Notes under the pieces: model-generated
Told to the model about the DNA's origin: nothing
The model's input: only the letters and a program-made list of their open reading frames with translations
Database searches by the model: none
Part shown: positions 1 to 9,960 of the stretch, in pieces
How positions within the stretch are numbered: position 1 is the first letter of the stretch
How the letters are laid out: each line of letters starts with the position of its first letter
Translations under genes and position numbers: made by a program
Source: Gnetum montanum
Taxonomy: Eukaryota; Streptophyta; Gnetopsida; Gnetales; Gnetaceae
Length of the DNA: 64,000 nt
Assembly (NCBI GenBank): GCA_015680685.1
Contig: MNCI01030123.1
Span: 91,686-155,685, forward strand
Reading direction: 5' to 3'

Positions 1-259
1 TAGTTAGAGTTAGCTTAGTTTCTCAACCCTTTCCTCTGATAGCATAGAAGATAAACCAAAAAATACCAAAAAAATCACATACCTCAGACTTGCTTAACCA
101 TACACCGTGACACTTACAAGCAAGCCTGGGAAGACAACGAACGATTAACCCCAAGTGTTTCTTATGGTGTTAAGGCATTTAGTCTGCGGAGTTCGACCGG
201 ATCGTGCTTGCACGCTTGTATTCGTATGGTTGAGTGTAGGGGTACCTTGCCACTCATCA
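1..259 (+). repeat. 3' part of an LTR (family A), cut by the window start
   Basis: Ends in CTCATCA at 253-259 and reads closely like the last 260 bp of the LTR at 11237-12219, including the shared stretches for 'accatacaccgtgac' and 'gagttcgaccggatcg'. The sequence after it (ctaaccatatt) is not a primer-binding site, unlike the other family-A 5' LTRs in the window. Confidence 0.8.
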
Positions 260-1689
260 CTAACCATATTAAAGAATCCTTTAACGTATCTGTTGTGCCA
301 TTGGTAGATCTTTTAGGAGCACGGGATGCTCAAACTCTTGCCAGAACCTCAATGACTCTGGCAGAACATGAGGATGCACTGGACAGATTGCTTCAAACAG
401 GACAAATTTTGACATCTCTGTTTGACATCCCCCAGGATGTAATAGCAATTCAATCAGACCTCATTTCCAGGAAGGGGAAACTGGTCATATCTGAAGTAAG
501 GGTCGAGCATGCTGAAGCTGAAGTGCATAAACTACAAGAGCAGCTCGTAGCCTTACAAGTAGCACAGCAGGATCCTTTGCAATTTGTTCTTGCAGACTAG
601 TTGAAAAATTTCAGAATTGAGAAATTAACAAAGCTAATTGCAAAATATAAGAAGGTGGCAGAAGAAAAGGAGACGACCACTTGGGATGCCTCCGTAGCAC
701 AAGCGCAAACCCATGCACATCTTAAGGCACTCAAGGCCTTAGAAGAAGAGAATAAGCAGTTGGTTGCAAATAACCTTCGGTTGCCTTCTGTGGAGAAACC
801 AAAGAATTTTCTCGATGAATACTTTCATCAGTTACGAGAACAGTTCATTCGGGTCAACAGAGATGTAAGTCGTTTAGCCAGAGAAAATAGAACCCTCTCA
901 ATGGAGGAGGTATGCACTATTCGCCAAAAATCAGCCATCGAGATAAGCGTGTGGTAGAATGAGGCTAAACGACATGAGAAGCTGAAGGAGCATTTCCATG
1001 ATCAGGTGGGGATGTACAAACAAATCCTGGAGAAGGAGATCCATATGGCCAAGGCTCAAATCAACAACATCAATGCTCAGCACACTAATTGGAGGGCCAT
1101 ATTGGACACTTACGCCTTCGTCCACCAAGCGGAAATTAAGAACCGGGACCTACAGATCCAAGACTTGACTGAATACATGGAGTTGGCAAACCTTAGATAT
1201 GCCAACCTGGCCATGTTAACAGTAGGATGCCCGAGGTCAGAGCTCGAGCAACAGGTAGCTTCTACCCATATCAAATATGAGGTAGAATTTGCAGAGCGTA
1301 AGAAGTTGGCTGAGAAACTAGATGTCGCAAATTTTGAACTTGCAGTGGTAAAAGAAAGCTACCAGGGACAAAAAGATGTTGCAACTGACTTGGCTCGATG
1401 GCTAACAGAGCTTCATGAATATAAAGAAAAAGCTAGATCCTATGAAGAGGAACGATGGGTGTTCGCGGCATGGTATGTCAAAGCTAATCAGATGTTCCCA
1501 CAACTACCCTGTCCGTGGGAGGTACTGACTCCGTCAAACATCAGAACATTAGCATGGATAGCACAAGACCCTTGGACTGAAGAGGAGAAGCTCCAGGCCA
1601 TTCTTCAGCGTCGTCAACCTTCAGAGCTTGGAGCACGTGACAAAGGGAAAGCACCCATGGAGGAGCCACCGCCACTAGGAACTACATGA
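226..1689 (+). pseudogene. Long coiled-coil protein ORF carried between LTRs
   Basis: Reads in one frame for about 490 codons with only two internal stops, both TAG (598-600 and 955-957), which would be glutamine if they arose from CAG. The first ATG in frame (226) lies inside the LTR, so the first dozen residues are LTR-encoded and the true start is uncertain. The product is rich in Glu, Lys, Gln and Ala with long heptad-like helical stretches (roughly residues 70-400). A Trp/Pro-containing segment follows (residues about 410-440, around WYVKANQMFPQLPCPW), then a short basic and Pro-rich tail (RDKGKAPMEEPPP). There is no zinc knuckle, protease or RT motif. From memory, similar coiled-coil proteins occur as extra ORFs in plant Ty3/gypsy elements, but I cannot assign a family. 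It could be an element-encoded accessory protein or a captured host fragment. Translation as one product would need readthrough of two stops. Confidence 0.55.
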
Positions 1690-1846
1690 GTTCCATTTTT
1701 TGTAGTGTAGCATTTTTTCTGTGTTGTGTCTTTCCACACTGTGGCATCATTTCCTTTTTTGTTTTTCTAATTAATAATCTCATACCTATCCACTGTGTAA
1801 TCAATAAATCTTGTTCTCCTTGTAACTCGAGGACGATTTTTTATTC
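1690..1846 (+). other. 3' untranslated stretch of the coiled-coil unit
   Basis: T-rich sequence after the TGA stop, ending in 'gtaactcgaggacga'. The same ending occurs before the right LTR of the element at 11237-18298 (17332-17342). This shows the two elements share their extreme 3' internal end. Confidence 0.6.
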
Positions 1847-1859
1847 AGTCATGGGGGTA
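1847..1859 (+). other. Polypurine-tract-type motif before the right LTR
   Basis: AGTCATGGGGGTA directly precedes the LTR start TGATGAG at 1860. The same arrangement is seen at 17351-17363 and, in reverse, at 34592-34604. It is the probable plus-strand primer for reverse transcription. Confidence 0.75.
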
Positions 1860-1885
1860 TGATGAGACGCAATTTGCATAGGCCA

Positions 1886-1980
1886 CGATATCGCGTACGC
1901 GATATCACGTTCGCCGCGATATCGCATCCCCCGCAATATCGCGTCTTCCCTACGATTTCGTGTACGCGATATCGCAGTCC
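1886..1980 (+). promoter_or_regulatory. GATATC palindrome cluster in U3
   Basis: Four GATATC boxes in CG-rich context plus degenerate copies. One pair is arranged as GATATCGC-GTAC-GCGATATC. The cluster ends about 12 bp before the TATA box, in a position typical of U3 enhancers. Function is inferred from position only. Confidence 0.6.
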
Positions 1981-1991
1981 GCCGCCATATC

Positions 1992-1999
1992 TATAAATA
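1992..1999 (+). promoter_or_regulatory. TATA box of the LTR
   Basis: TATAAATA in the context 'tctataaataag', which is conserved in the other family-A LTRs just downstream of the palindrome cluster. Confidence 0.75.
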
Positions 2000-2323
2000 A
2001 GATGCGGCTCTCCCTTGTTTGGGGATCCCAGTTTTAGAGTAGCAAAGCTCTGGCAGTTTAATCCCTCCAGAGTTAGATTTTTTCTCATGTTTGCCCACAG
2101 TGTGGTGAATGTAATTGTATGGTGTCTTTATTCGAGTGTGTCATACTTGGACATGCACATGACCGATAATAAAGATCGAGATTACTTCATCATTGCAGCA
2201 TTCACTTTGTTATTTATTTGTTTGTTATTTATTTAATATTATTTATTGTTTTCTCTCTCTCACCCTTAAACTCCTAGAACGCGGAACGAGTACGACTTGA
2301 TTACGAGCATTTAAGTGTGACTA

Positions 2324-2440
2324 CTTGGTAGCCCAGTGGCGTATCCAGGATCTACGCTTGGTAACCCAGTGACGTATTTGGGATCTGCACTTGGTAATCC
2401 CAGTGGCGTACCTCGGATCTATGCTTAGTAGTCCCAGTGG
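2324..2440 (+). repeat. 33-bp tandem repeat inside the LTR, about 3.5 copies
   Basis: Copies begin at 2324, 2357, 2390 and 2424 with the word 'cttggta..cccagtg'. The other family-A LTRs carry only one or two diverged versions of this word. Confidence 0.75.
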
Positions 2441-2788
2441 TAGTCGTGCACGAGGTCCAAGATGTGTACGGTTGATCAAGGAATCAATTGCTCATCACAC
2501 TTAGGCTAGATTAGATTTTCTTACCCTTTTCCTCCTAGCTTAGCTTAGTTAATATTATTTTCCACTACCTTCAGGAGTAGCATAGATTAGGAACACATCA
2601 TACACCTCGCACTGGACTAAACCATATGTGACAAATATACAATACTAGTCCAGGTGGGAAGACGGTGAACTGCAACCTAAGGATAACTGTCTAGGTGCCA
2701 CAACTAGTCCATCTGCGGAGTTCGACCGGATCGTGTATGCGATGCTCGTTTCATATGGTTGGGTGTAGGGGTACCTCGCCACTCATCA

Positions 2789-3715
2789 AAGGTTAGCCAT
2801 AATTACTAGGTGACCTTGGAAAACCCCATTTTCCCTCTCATAAGCCCCAGCTCTCAAGTGTGATGATCCATGGTTACCCTATGAACAATGGGATGGAGTG
2901 TGTTCATCTCCACTTGAGAACCCTTAGCCACCTAGGAGACCTGCTATGATGTCATCAAATTATAATCAAAGCCACATACATGAGGGTTGAACTGCACCAT
3001 GGGCAAAGTTTCGAAAGGACCATGTTCACTGGTAGTGCAACTAATCGACTAGACTCATGTTGGAATTCCTACCTTAAGAATGAAGTACACCATGAGCAAA
3101 TTTTCCTCAAAAAAATAAAAATAAAAAGAATGAGGACCGTGTTCATTGGTAGTGTAATAAGTTCTTAAGTATGATGGGGTCTAGCAGCTATCCTCACCCT
3201 AACCTCCATTTTCCCTTTTGAACCTATTTTCTAAAAAGAAAAAGGCAAATAATCACTTTTTATCCATTTTCTTTCTTAATGTCAAAAGAAAAAAGGTTTT
3301 GAGGAAAAATCTAAAAGTTATGACTAGCCACAATCTAATATAAGTCTGTCCTCCTCATTAAGTTTAGTATGAGTCTTATGCTTGAAGTAGTCTGCATGTT
3401 GTTGACTTTTACTTTGTAAGAAGATTGGGAAAGAAATCATAATTATATTTTAATTATATATAGACATATGTAGTTAAAATAATAAAATTATATATTTAGA
3501 GTTTAATTAAATAAGATGGTGTGGTTTGGGTGGCCCACATGTAGTTCTCTTCTGATTATATGGTTATTTTAATTATGTTTAAATCAGTACAATTTACTTT
3601 TAAGTTTCTATTTGCTTATTTTGTGATGTTTGTAATTCCTTAACTATTGCATCATTTTAAAATTTTTGTGGTCTTGTTCCTTGCACTTGCATGCAATTAA
3701 AGTTTGGGGGCTAAG
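2789..3715 (+). mobile_element. 3' internal end of a family-B element
   Basis: About 930 bp of non-coding AT-rich sequence that leads into a polypurine motif (AGTTTGGGGGCTAAG, 3701-3715) and a family-B LTR. The rest of the element is missing to the left, where the coiled-coil composite begins. No open frame of interest is present. Confidence 0.6.
3701..3715 (+). other. Polypurine-tract-type motif, family B
   Basis: AGTTTGGGGGCTAAG lies directly before the LTR start TGTTGATG. A recognisable variant is found in reverse at 31639-31655 beside the minus-strand family-B LTR. Confidence 0.7.
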
Positions 3716-4738
3716 TGTTGATGTCAACACTCCCACGCTCTCATGGGGCCATGATTATCAACATCTCTATCTCTCTCTCTCTTAATAACCACAGTAAAAA
3801 TCATGCGAGTAGTGGGCATTTAAACTACCATGTGGTGGTCATTAATGGCGATGGTTATGAACATTAGTGGTAGACGTTTCAAAAGTTATGGACATAGTGG
3901 ACACTTAAATTGGAAAATGTGGGCATTATTATGCAAGAAGTGATGGCGGTTTCTGTAGCCGTTACATAAAACGTGGGCATCATTATGGATGGCTACAACA
4001 ACTATAAAACCAGGGGGAAGGGCTATTCAGAGGAATTCAAGAGGAGTCCAAAAAAAAGGCTCTGGCTATCAGTCTAGAGGGGCAGCTTCCTCTCCACTAA
4101 GCAGCAATTTCCTCTTTTTTTTTCTTTTCTTTTCTTTTTTTTTACAAGCTTTCAGCTGATCTTCGAGGAGGGTCCAAAGTAGGAGCCAACAACCCAAAAT
4201 TGATCCTTGTGGGTCTTCTTGGCAATGGTAGGAGGGTTCTCTCTCTCTTCTTTCTATCTACAACAACATAGGCAACATAGCCCATGTGCAGGATGTAAGA
4301 CGTGGTTTTCTTTGGGCCAACTTCTTGTCTCAGTAGTGTAGACGTGGATGGATGATCTTCCCTCTCTACAACGATGCACAAAAGGTGGTAGACGATAGCA
4401 GGCTTTGAGGACCGTAATTGTTGCCCTGTGTGAACTGTGGTGGGCAGTCTCTCTTTCTCTCTTTCTTCCTCTTTCACAGCGATTACAATCATTGGCAATT
4501 ACGGACCAACAGTGTCAACGAGACCAAGGAAAATTTATTTATTTTTAGTTATTTAAAATAATTATTTAATTTAAATTCCAGATTTTTTTAGTTTATTGTT
4601 TTCAAAAGGCCATGTAGCCCTCTTCGGCTGAGATTATTCTCAGGTTTCCGTACCCATACAGGAGGCACCCTAGGCAATAGTCTTCTAAAATGAGTTTTCT
4701 TTCCTAGTGTTGGTACAACCAAAATTTATGCATCAACA
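3716..4738 (+). repeat. LTR, family B (3' LTR, 1023 bp)
   Basis: Begins TGTTGATGTCAACA and ends CATCAACA. A TATA-like TATAAAAC lies at 4003-4010. Its last 120 bp ('ggatgcctcc', 'aaatttatgcatcaaca') match the ends of the LTRs at 29964-31638 and 32062-33735, while the U3 parts differ, so this is another subtype. Confidence 0.8.
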
Positions 4739-5229
4739 CCTACGAAGGTGTTGCGGTAGAGATTCCAATCTCTGAAAGTTTTTAAGTATCGGGGACGATG
4801 AGCAACTTCCAGAAGAGTTGCTGGGTGTCCAATACAGTGTTTTGGAAAATGATCTCCATTACTATGTTTGCTGCAATGCCAAGCCTCACATGTGCACAAC
4901 ACTCACTCTCATTGTCACGGTTGGTTTTGGAGGAAGAAGAAGAACATGGTGTTGTCCATATTGTTGAGCATCTTGCCTTTGGTGCTACCAAGATGTATTC
5001 AAACCATGAGATTGTGAAATTCTTGGAGAGCGTTGAAGCAGAATTTGGTGCTTGTTAGAATGCTTCTACATCAGTTGATGAAACAATATATGAATTGCTT
5101 GTTCCTGTTGATAAACCTCAACTTCTGTATCAGACCATTTCTATCTTAGCTAAATTTTGTATACAGATTTGTGTCTCAAAAGAGGACCTTGAAAAAGAAA
5201 GAGGAGCTATGCTAGAAGAGTATAGAGTT

Positions 5230-6309
5230 ATGCAACAAAAGAATCCAATTCGTGGAAGTGAGGAATCAAGGATTCATGATTCTGAACATGTTTGGGTATG
5301 TGTGTCTCAAGAAAAAGTGGGGACAAATTCGTAGCCAGGGACATATAGAGAAAATTTAAATATATTAGTTTTTTTAAAAAATTAATTCTCATATATCATA
5401 AAAAACATTGTAGAATATAAAACAAGTACAATGTAAATTTGAAATATTGTTAATGTTTAAAAATTGCACAGAAGATTGCAATATCACCATTAAACTAAAG
5501 CAAAAAAAATTGCAAAGGTATAGAGGGCATCAAATCCATTTTCTTCCTTAAGAGCCATAATCCAACCAAACATATAATTTTTGCAACAACCAAAATGACA
5601 GCAAAATGAAACCCTTTTGTTACTCAATCCAATCTTTCCAAGAATGAAATTGAGCCTCAAGCCTCAACAAATCACATTTGCTAATACTTTTGTTCAACAA
5701 TGACCTATGAGCAGCACCATAGGGCCATGTTGAAAACAACAACATTACAAAAAGATACAACTTAACTAAACCAAGCACAGAGAAGTAACTCACCTCACCT
5801 ACAAACCTTTCGGATACCAAGGAATTGGCACTAGTCATGATGAAAGGGAAAGTAAAAACCAAGTGCCATGAGCTTGCAAATGGCCATTGGCCATATGCTG
5901 GTGGGCTTCGTTGATTCATAAGCAAATAGATTTTTAAAAAAAGTATCCATCGGTGATCAAGTTCATGACTCATACCCATGACGATGACCCCGTTTTGCTT
6001 TTTCTTTTTCCAGCAGAGATTTGAGAAAAAGAGCAAAAAAGTGAATGTGTGAGTCATGGCGCTCCCAAGAGCCAATCCATGCAAATGCAGTGTTTTCCTC
6101 GTACGCCCCTTCCCAAACTTGATTTCCGTATGACGAAACTTGGCCCTTCGACGTTGGGTTACCAAAGTAGCCCTTTCGTGATTTCCGTCCTTTGTTTATT
6201 CATTCGTACTCCCTTGTTTTTCGTGATCTGTGTCATGCCCATGCCATGACTCTTGATTCCCTGTTGCCCACTTACAATGACATGAAGTTTCTGGTGAAAA
6301 GATAAGTAA
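5230..6309. other. First part of the pseudogene intron
   Basis: AT-rich sequence without plus-strand coding potential in line with the protease. On the minus strand, 5620-6165 is open for 181 codons (basic N-terminus, then hydrophobic stretches). I recognise no family, and a chance frame or an old exon are both possible. Confidence 0.45.
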
Positions 6310-7132
6310 GATTTTAATGTGTTTCTGCGCTCCTGAAATTAGGCCGCCCTGCCTAACGTCCCCCCTTTTTCCTGACGCCCTCTTGCTTAAACGACGCGGC
6401 CGTCTTTTAGGGTTAATTCTAGCCCTGTGGAAGAGGGTAGAGGGGGGGGGCAACGCCCATCGTCTACCCCCCTCCCCCTGCCCTGGTCAGACCGGTTTTC
6501 CCTCTGCCGGAAACCTCCGGCCACAGGAACCGACGAGCTGCGGCAGGCCACACAGAGGGCTGCAGCCGAGGCACACGAGGCTGAACGATGGAAATGGGAG
6601 GCCAAATGGCATGAAGCCCTTGCACAAGCCTGACTTGGAGGCTCAGTTTTACGAGCGGGAGCAGCAGCGGGTGAGATAGGATCACAGATGAGACAGCAGG
6701 ACCTCATGGCCGAGGCTGTCTGGGCTCATTTAATTGATGAAATCTGGGCCCAAGTGTGGGAAGAACTGATTCAGGACGACGCTGCCCAAAGGGAGCGCGA
6801 AGAGGCGGAGGGAAAGGAGCAGGAACGATTACAGGAGGAAGAGGAGCAACAGCAACGGCAGCTCAATCGGGCTCACGAACATAGTGCCCGACAATGGCTC
6901 AGACTGGGGCGGTGCCTGTACCTCATCCTTGGCATCAGTTTTGAGAGCTCCTGGGCAAGCTCAGGTGCCATATCCTAGGGCAAGTTTCTTGGGTTTAGCA
7001 TGACTGTTGGGGTGCTGAATTATTTTGTGACTTAGTGAGGGCAATTGCTATGACCCACAATTTGTAATCTCCTGTACTATATTTGAGTAATATACTCCCG
7101 AATATTTTCTAAAAAAAAAAATGATTTTAATG
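6310..7132 (+). mobile_element. Poly(A)-tailed retroposon with 10-bp target-site duplication
   Basis: GATTTTAATG occurs at 6310-6319 and again at 7123-7132. Between the copies lies an insert of about 800 bp that starts GC-rich and ends in a run of 11 A (7111-7121). This is the signature of target-primed (LINE-machinery) insertion of a transcript. It sits inside the intron of the protease pseudogene and is markedly richer in GC than its surroundings. The parent transcript is unknown; it could be a processed pseudogene or a LINE fragment. Confidence 0.65.
6427..6978 (+). pseudogene. Charged coiled-coil reading frame inside the retroposon
   Basis: One frame runs from 6427 to 6978 with a single TGA (6631-6633). 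Residues before the stop include a Trp/Glu/Ala-rich helix (AEAHEAERWKWEAKWHEAL). After it comes a very Glu/Gln/Arg-rich stretch (around 6780-6870). A neighbouring frame reads a plausible continuation (LEAQFYEREQQ) over 6633-6676, so an indel is likely there. No domain is recognised. Confidence 0.4.
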
Positions 7133-8150
7133 CACAATGCAGACATCAAGAACAAGGCAAGAATACGAGGCAAGGCAAGGTGACCATTTCAATGTATAGA
7201 TCCAGACAAAAATTCATTGGAAATTATGAAATATGTACCCAATGCAGATTTATTGCGTTTCTGTTTCTGTAAGCGCTTCTGAATCCAACGTCAACAGTTT
7301 GTCAAAATTTATCCAACGCGAAATGCCCTTGGTCACACATGCAAGAAGCTCAATGGGTATTAATGATGGAATGTTCAAAGTATGCTGACCGCCAAGCAAT
7401 TGGACTGGGGAAAGTGATTCGAACTGTATCTGTTGAAAATGTTAAAGCATTCTATTATCATTGGTATCATTTGAACAACATGGCAGTTGTTGCTGTTCGA
7501 GATTTCCCTAACACAGAGGATGTTGTTGATCTCATCAAACTTCATTTTAAACAAAAGAGCTCACCACCTAGTTCTCCTGTCATTTCCACATTTCCAGTAC
7601 CCTGCCACAGTGGTCCTAGATTTTCATGTTTTGCTGAATCTGAAACTGGAGGTTCAGCTGTGGTGGTTAGCTGTAAGATGTCATTTTCACAAATGAAAAT
7701 GGTAGGGGATTATCGAAAGTCACTTTTTAAACTCATGTTTCATAATGCATTGAACCAGCGGTTCTTCAAAATTTCTCACCAAAGAGACCCACCATTTTTC
7801 TTTTTGTTCATCAAGTAGAGATGTGCTTGTCTGTCCAGTGAAAGCATTCATCATCACAGCAGGTTGCAGAGAGGGAGGAACACTAGGAGTCCTAATGTCC
7901 ATTCTTATTGAGGTTGCAAGGGTGCATCTTCATGGATTTTCAGAATGGAAAATTTAAATACCATGTGCTATTATGATGGCAGATATTGAATCTGCATATT
8001 TGGAGCGTGATCAGATGCAGTCCACAGCTTTGAAAGATGAATATTTGGAGACTTATGCAGCATTTTCTCCATAATGAACCCGTTGTTGGAATTGAGAATG
8101 AGGCACAATTACAGAGAACGCTTCTCACTTCCATTTTAGCAGAAGGGTTT

Positions 8151-9483
8151 GGTGTTGCTGTTATTCTTGTTCTGGTGTTGCAGCTTCAAGATCTCATGGG
8201 GATTCTATCTTCTGGGTAGCTTCATGCATACTCTATTGCTTCCTAAGAACTATTTATAATTAGACAATTCTTGAGTACTTTTGAAATCTTCTAAACTATT
8301 AGTTTGTTGGGTCATTAACTCAAAATAAAAGTTAATTTTTTTGCCCTCCTAGCACCAAAAAGAACCATTCATGACCATTTGGGACTGCCAACGTTTACCT
8401 CCCAACGTTTACCTCCACTCTTTCTAGCACCAAAAAGAACTAGTGGCAACCTTTTGGGACCGCCAACGTTTACCTCCAGTCTTGTGATTGGGATCACTGA
8501 AAACATCTTTGTTGAGGCCAACCTCGCCCATGCCAAGCAAAAGGCCACCAACGCACATGTAGACCATTACAGTTGCAAAGTAGTCAAAATGCACAGATTT
8601 AATTCATAAGAATTCAACAAATGCTATACGGATGATTTTACGTAAAAGAAAGCAAAATATATGCAATCCACGTCCCCAACCATAAGTAAAAATTAAAAAT
8701 AATAATAATAATAAAATAAAAAATTATGAATTTCAACACGCACTAGTAAGGCCTCTTGGAAAATAAACTAATGCGTGTCCTATCACTCCTATACACCTCC
8801 TTTAAAACATCAAAGGATACATCAAAACCAATAAAGGTACGAAAGAGTAGGTTTTTTAAAAAAAGAAACAGGTTTACAATGATTAGCAAAAAAGGTCGAG
8901 ATGTCAAAGCAATGTCCCATCTTTGAAATGTTCATTATCTGGTAGCATTCACGTGCTTTATTAACCTCCAATTTGTCACATTCCCATGCGAGCATTTTAA
9001 ATGCTATTCAAGCCCTTTTCACACATAATTAGTATCATCCTCTGTTCAAGCTACACTCTTAAAAACTCAATAAAATGACAGTTGTGGGATCTTTGATTTA
9101 ATCATTTAACGTGTGTTGATTATAACCCACCAACACCATTCTCCATCAAAACTCTCCCACCCATGCTATTTGCTTGCTGTTAAATAAAGAAACCTCATAA
9201 TCATATTTACGTAGTTTGTCTTGCAAGATGAATAAGAGAAATCTAAACGCTTCTTTACACTAAACAGTACATGATGAAATAACCAGTACAGTAACAGGAG
9301 TTGACCTGTGGCGAATTGATCGTACACCTATGGCACCACTGGAATTTATAAAAGAAAATATTCTTACTAATCTTTCACGTGATAGCAGTTCCTTTACTGG
9401 TGCATTGTGCTGCAGGCGGGACGGGAGTTCTAGTCTTCTAGAATCTGACAAATATTATGATTAGTGTTTGATTTTCTTCTTTC
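8151..9483. other. Spacer with a short local duplication
   Basis: No supported gene. AT-rich, with runs of 'aataataataataa' near 8700. The minus strand at 9260-9451 is open for 63 codons, and the part around 9270-9410 could be an old exon, but nothing is recognised. Confidence 0.5.
8348..8480 (+). repeat. Imperfect local duplication
   Basis: 'tagcaccaaaaagaac' followed by 'gccaacgtttacctcc' occurs twice, with an extra 'ccaacgtttacctcc' directly after the first copy. The units are about 60-70 bp. Confidence 0.6.
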
Positions 9484-9960
9484 CTAACCTGAAACAGGTA
9501 CGATCAGAGTCGACATAAGTAATGCCATAGAAGTTACAGTGATGGCGGTTGTGAAAGGCAGTTGACAGGAACAGTGAACGGCGGTTGACGGGTTTCTTGC
9601 CCGTAGGTCGCTATTAACCAGAAAAAAGGAATGTGCGGAAAAGAAAAGAGGGGGGGAGGCCACCGGCAGAAAAGCCAGCCAGGGTCTGCAGCCAGCAGGG
9701 AACCTTTTCTCGCAGGATGCAAAGGCCTCTTCCGCAGGAGACGTTGGAGACAAACCAGGACTGACCTCTATCTCTCTCTTTGAGCAGTGGCGGACGCGGT
9801 GGCAGACTGCGAAGTGCACGCGAGAGACGACAGCAGAGGCTCTCCCCCTCAGGCATGGATGTTGGCATCTGCGTAATGTGCGTCAGAGCCTCTTCTCTGA
9901 TGTTGGAGGTGAACTGGTGGCGTGCGTGGCGCTGACTGGGCCTCTCGGCCTCCTTTCTAT
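9484..9960 (-). other. GC-rich island, possible old first exon (minus strand)
   Basis: Clearly richer in G+C and CpG than the flanks. On the minus strand it ends in a short frame MALLMSTLIVPVS followed by a consensus splice donor (tttcag|gttagg at about 9482-9493). This could be the 5' end of a decayed host gene. No protein family is recognised. Confidence 0.3.

Larger units (their letters stand above)
1..2788 (+). mobile_element. LTR / coiled-coil ORF / LTR composite, family A
   Basis: A truncated left LTR (from before the window to 259), an internal region of about 1.6 kb, and a complete right LTR (1860-2788). The internal region holds one long coiled-coil reading frame and ends in the family's polypurine-type motif just before the right LTR. 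No primer-binding site follows the left LTR, and no gag, protease, RT or integrase is visible. The left LTR is close to the LTRs of the element at 11237-18298, whereas the right LTR is a more diverged subtype. The unit is therefore either a strongly deleted element or a recombinant of two family members. It lies against family-B internal sequence that starts at 2789, so it was probably inserted into a family-B element. Confidence 0.7.
1860..2788 (+). repeat. LTR, family A, diverged subtype (929 bp)
   Basis: Starts TGATGAG after the polypurine motif and ends CTCATCA at 2782-2788. It contains the GATATC palindrome cluster, a TATA box (1992-1999) and a 33-bp tandem repeat (2324-2440). Only its last 60 bp match the left LTR of the same unit well. 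Confidence 0.85.
4760..8150 (+). pseudogene. PQQL: PQQL-like M16 zinc protease, pseudogene fragment
   Basis: Two coding blocks match the N-terminal peptidase domain of the plant PQQL-like M16 (insulinase-family) zinc protease. Block 1 (about 4790-5228) carries the inverted zinc motif HxxEH as HIVEH (4957-4971) followed by LAFGATKMYSNHEIVKF. Block 2 (about 7330-8145) carries MMECSKYADRQ, NMAVVAV and ALNQRFFKIS, and continues after frameshifts to ESAYLERDQMQST and FLHNEPVVGIE. Damage seen: a frameshift near 4925, a TAG in place of a probable Gln codon at 5056-5058, a frameshift near 7805, a stop after the FSE(W)K block, and a frameshift near 8045. The blocks are separated by a 2.1 kb intron with a possible donor after 'gagtataga' (about 5228). 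Only roughly the first third of the usual protein of about 1000 residues is represented. A family-B LTR abuts its upstream side. Confidence 0.8.

Noticed and set aside
1847-2088. Minus-strand frame over the palindrome cluster
   Set aside because: Palindromes read open on both strands; no independent support.
2015-2236. Small plus-strand frame in the LTR with a hydrophobic end
   Set aside because: Lies in the R/U5 part of an LTR and is not kept in the other LTRs.
4142-4498. 118-codon minus-strand frame
   Set aside because: Inside the family-B LTR at 3716-4738. Low-complexity pyrimidine context, no conserved motif.
6317-6707. Several overlapping frames on both strands in the GC-rich start of the retroposon
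   Set aside because: Long frames are expected in GC-rich DNA. Only the coiled-coil frame has internal support.
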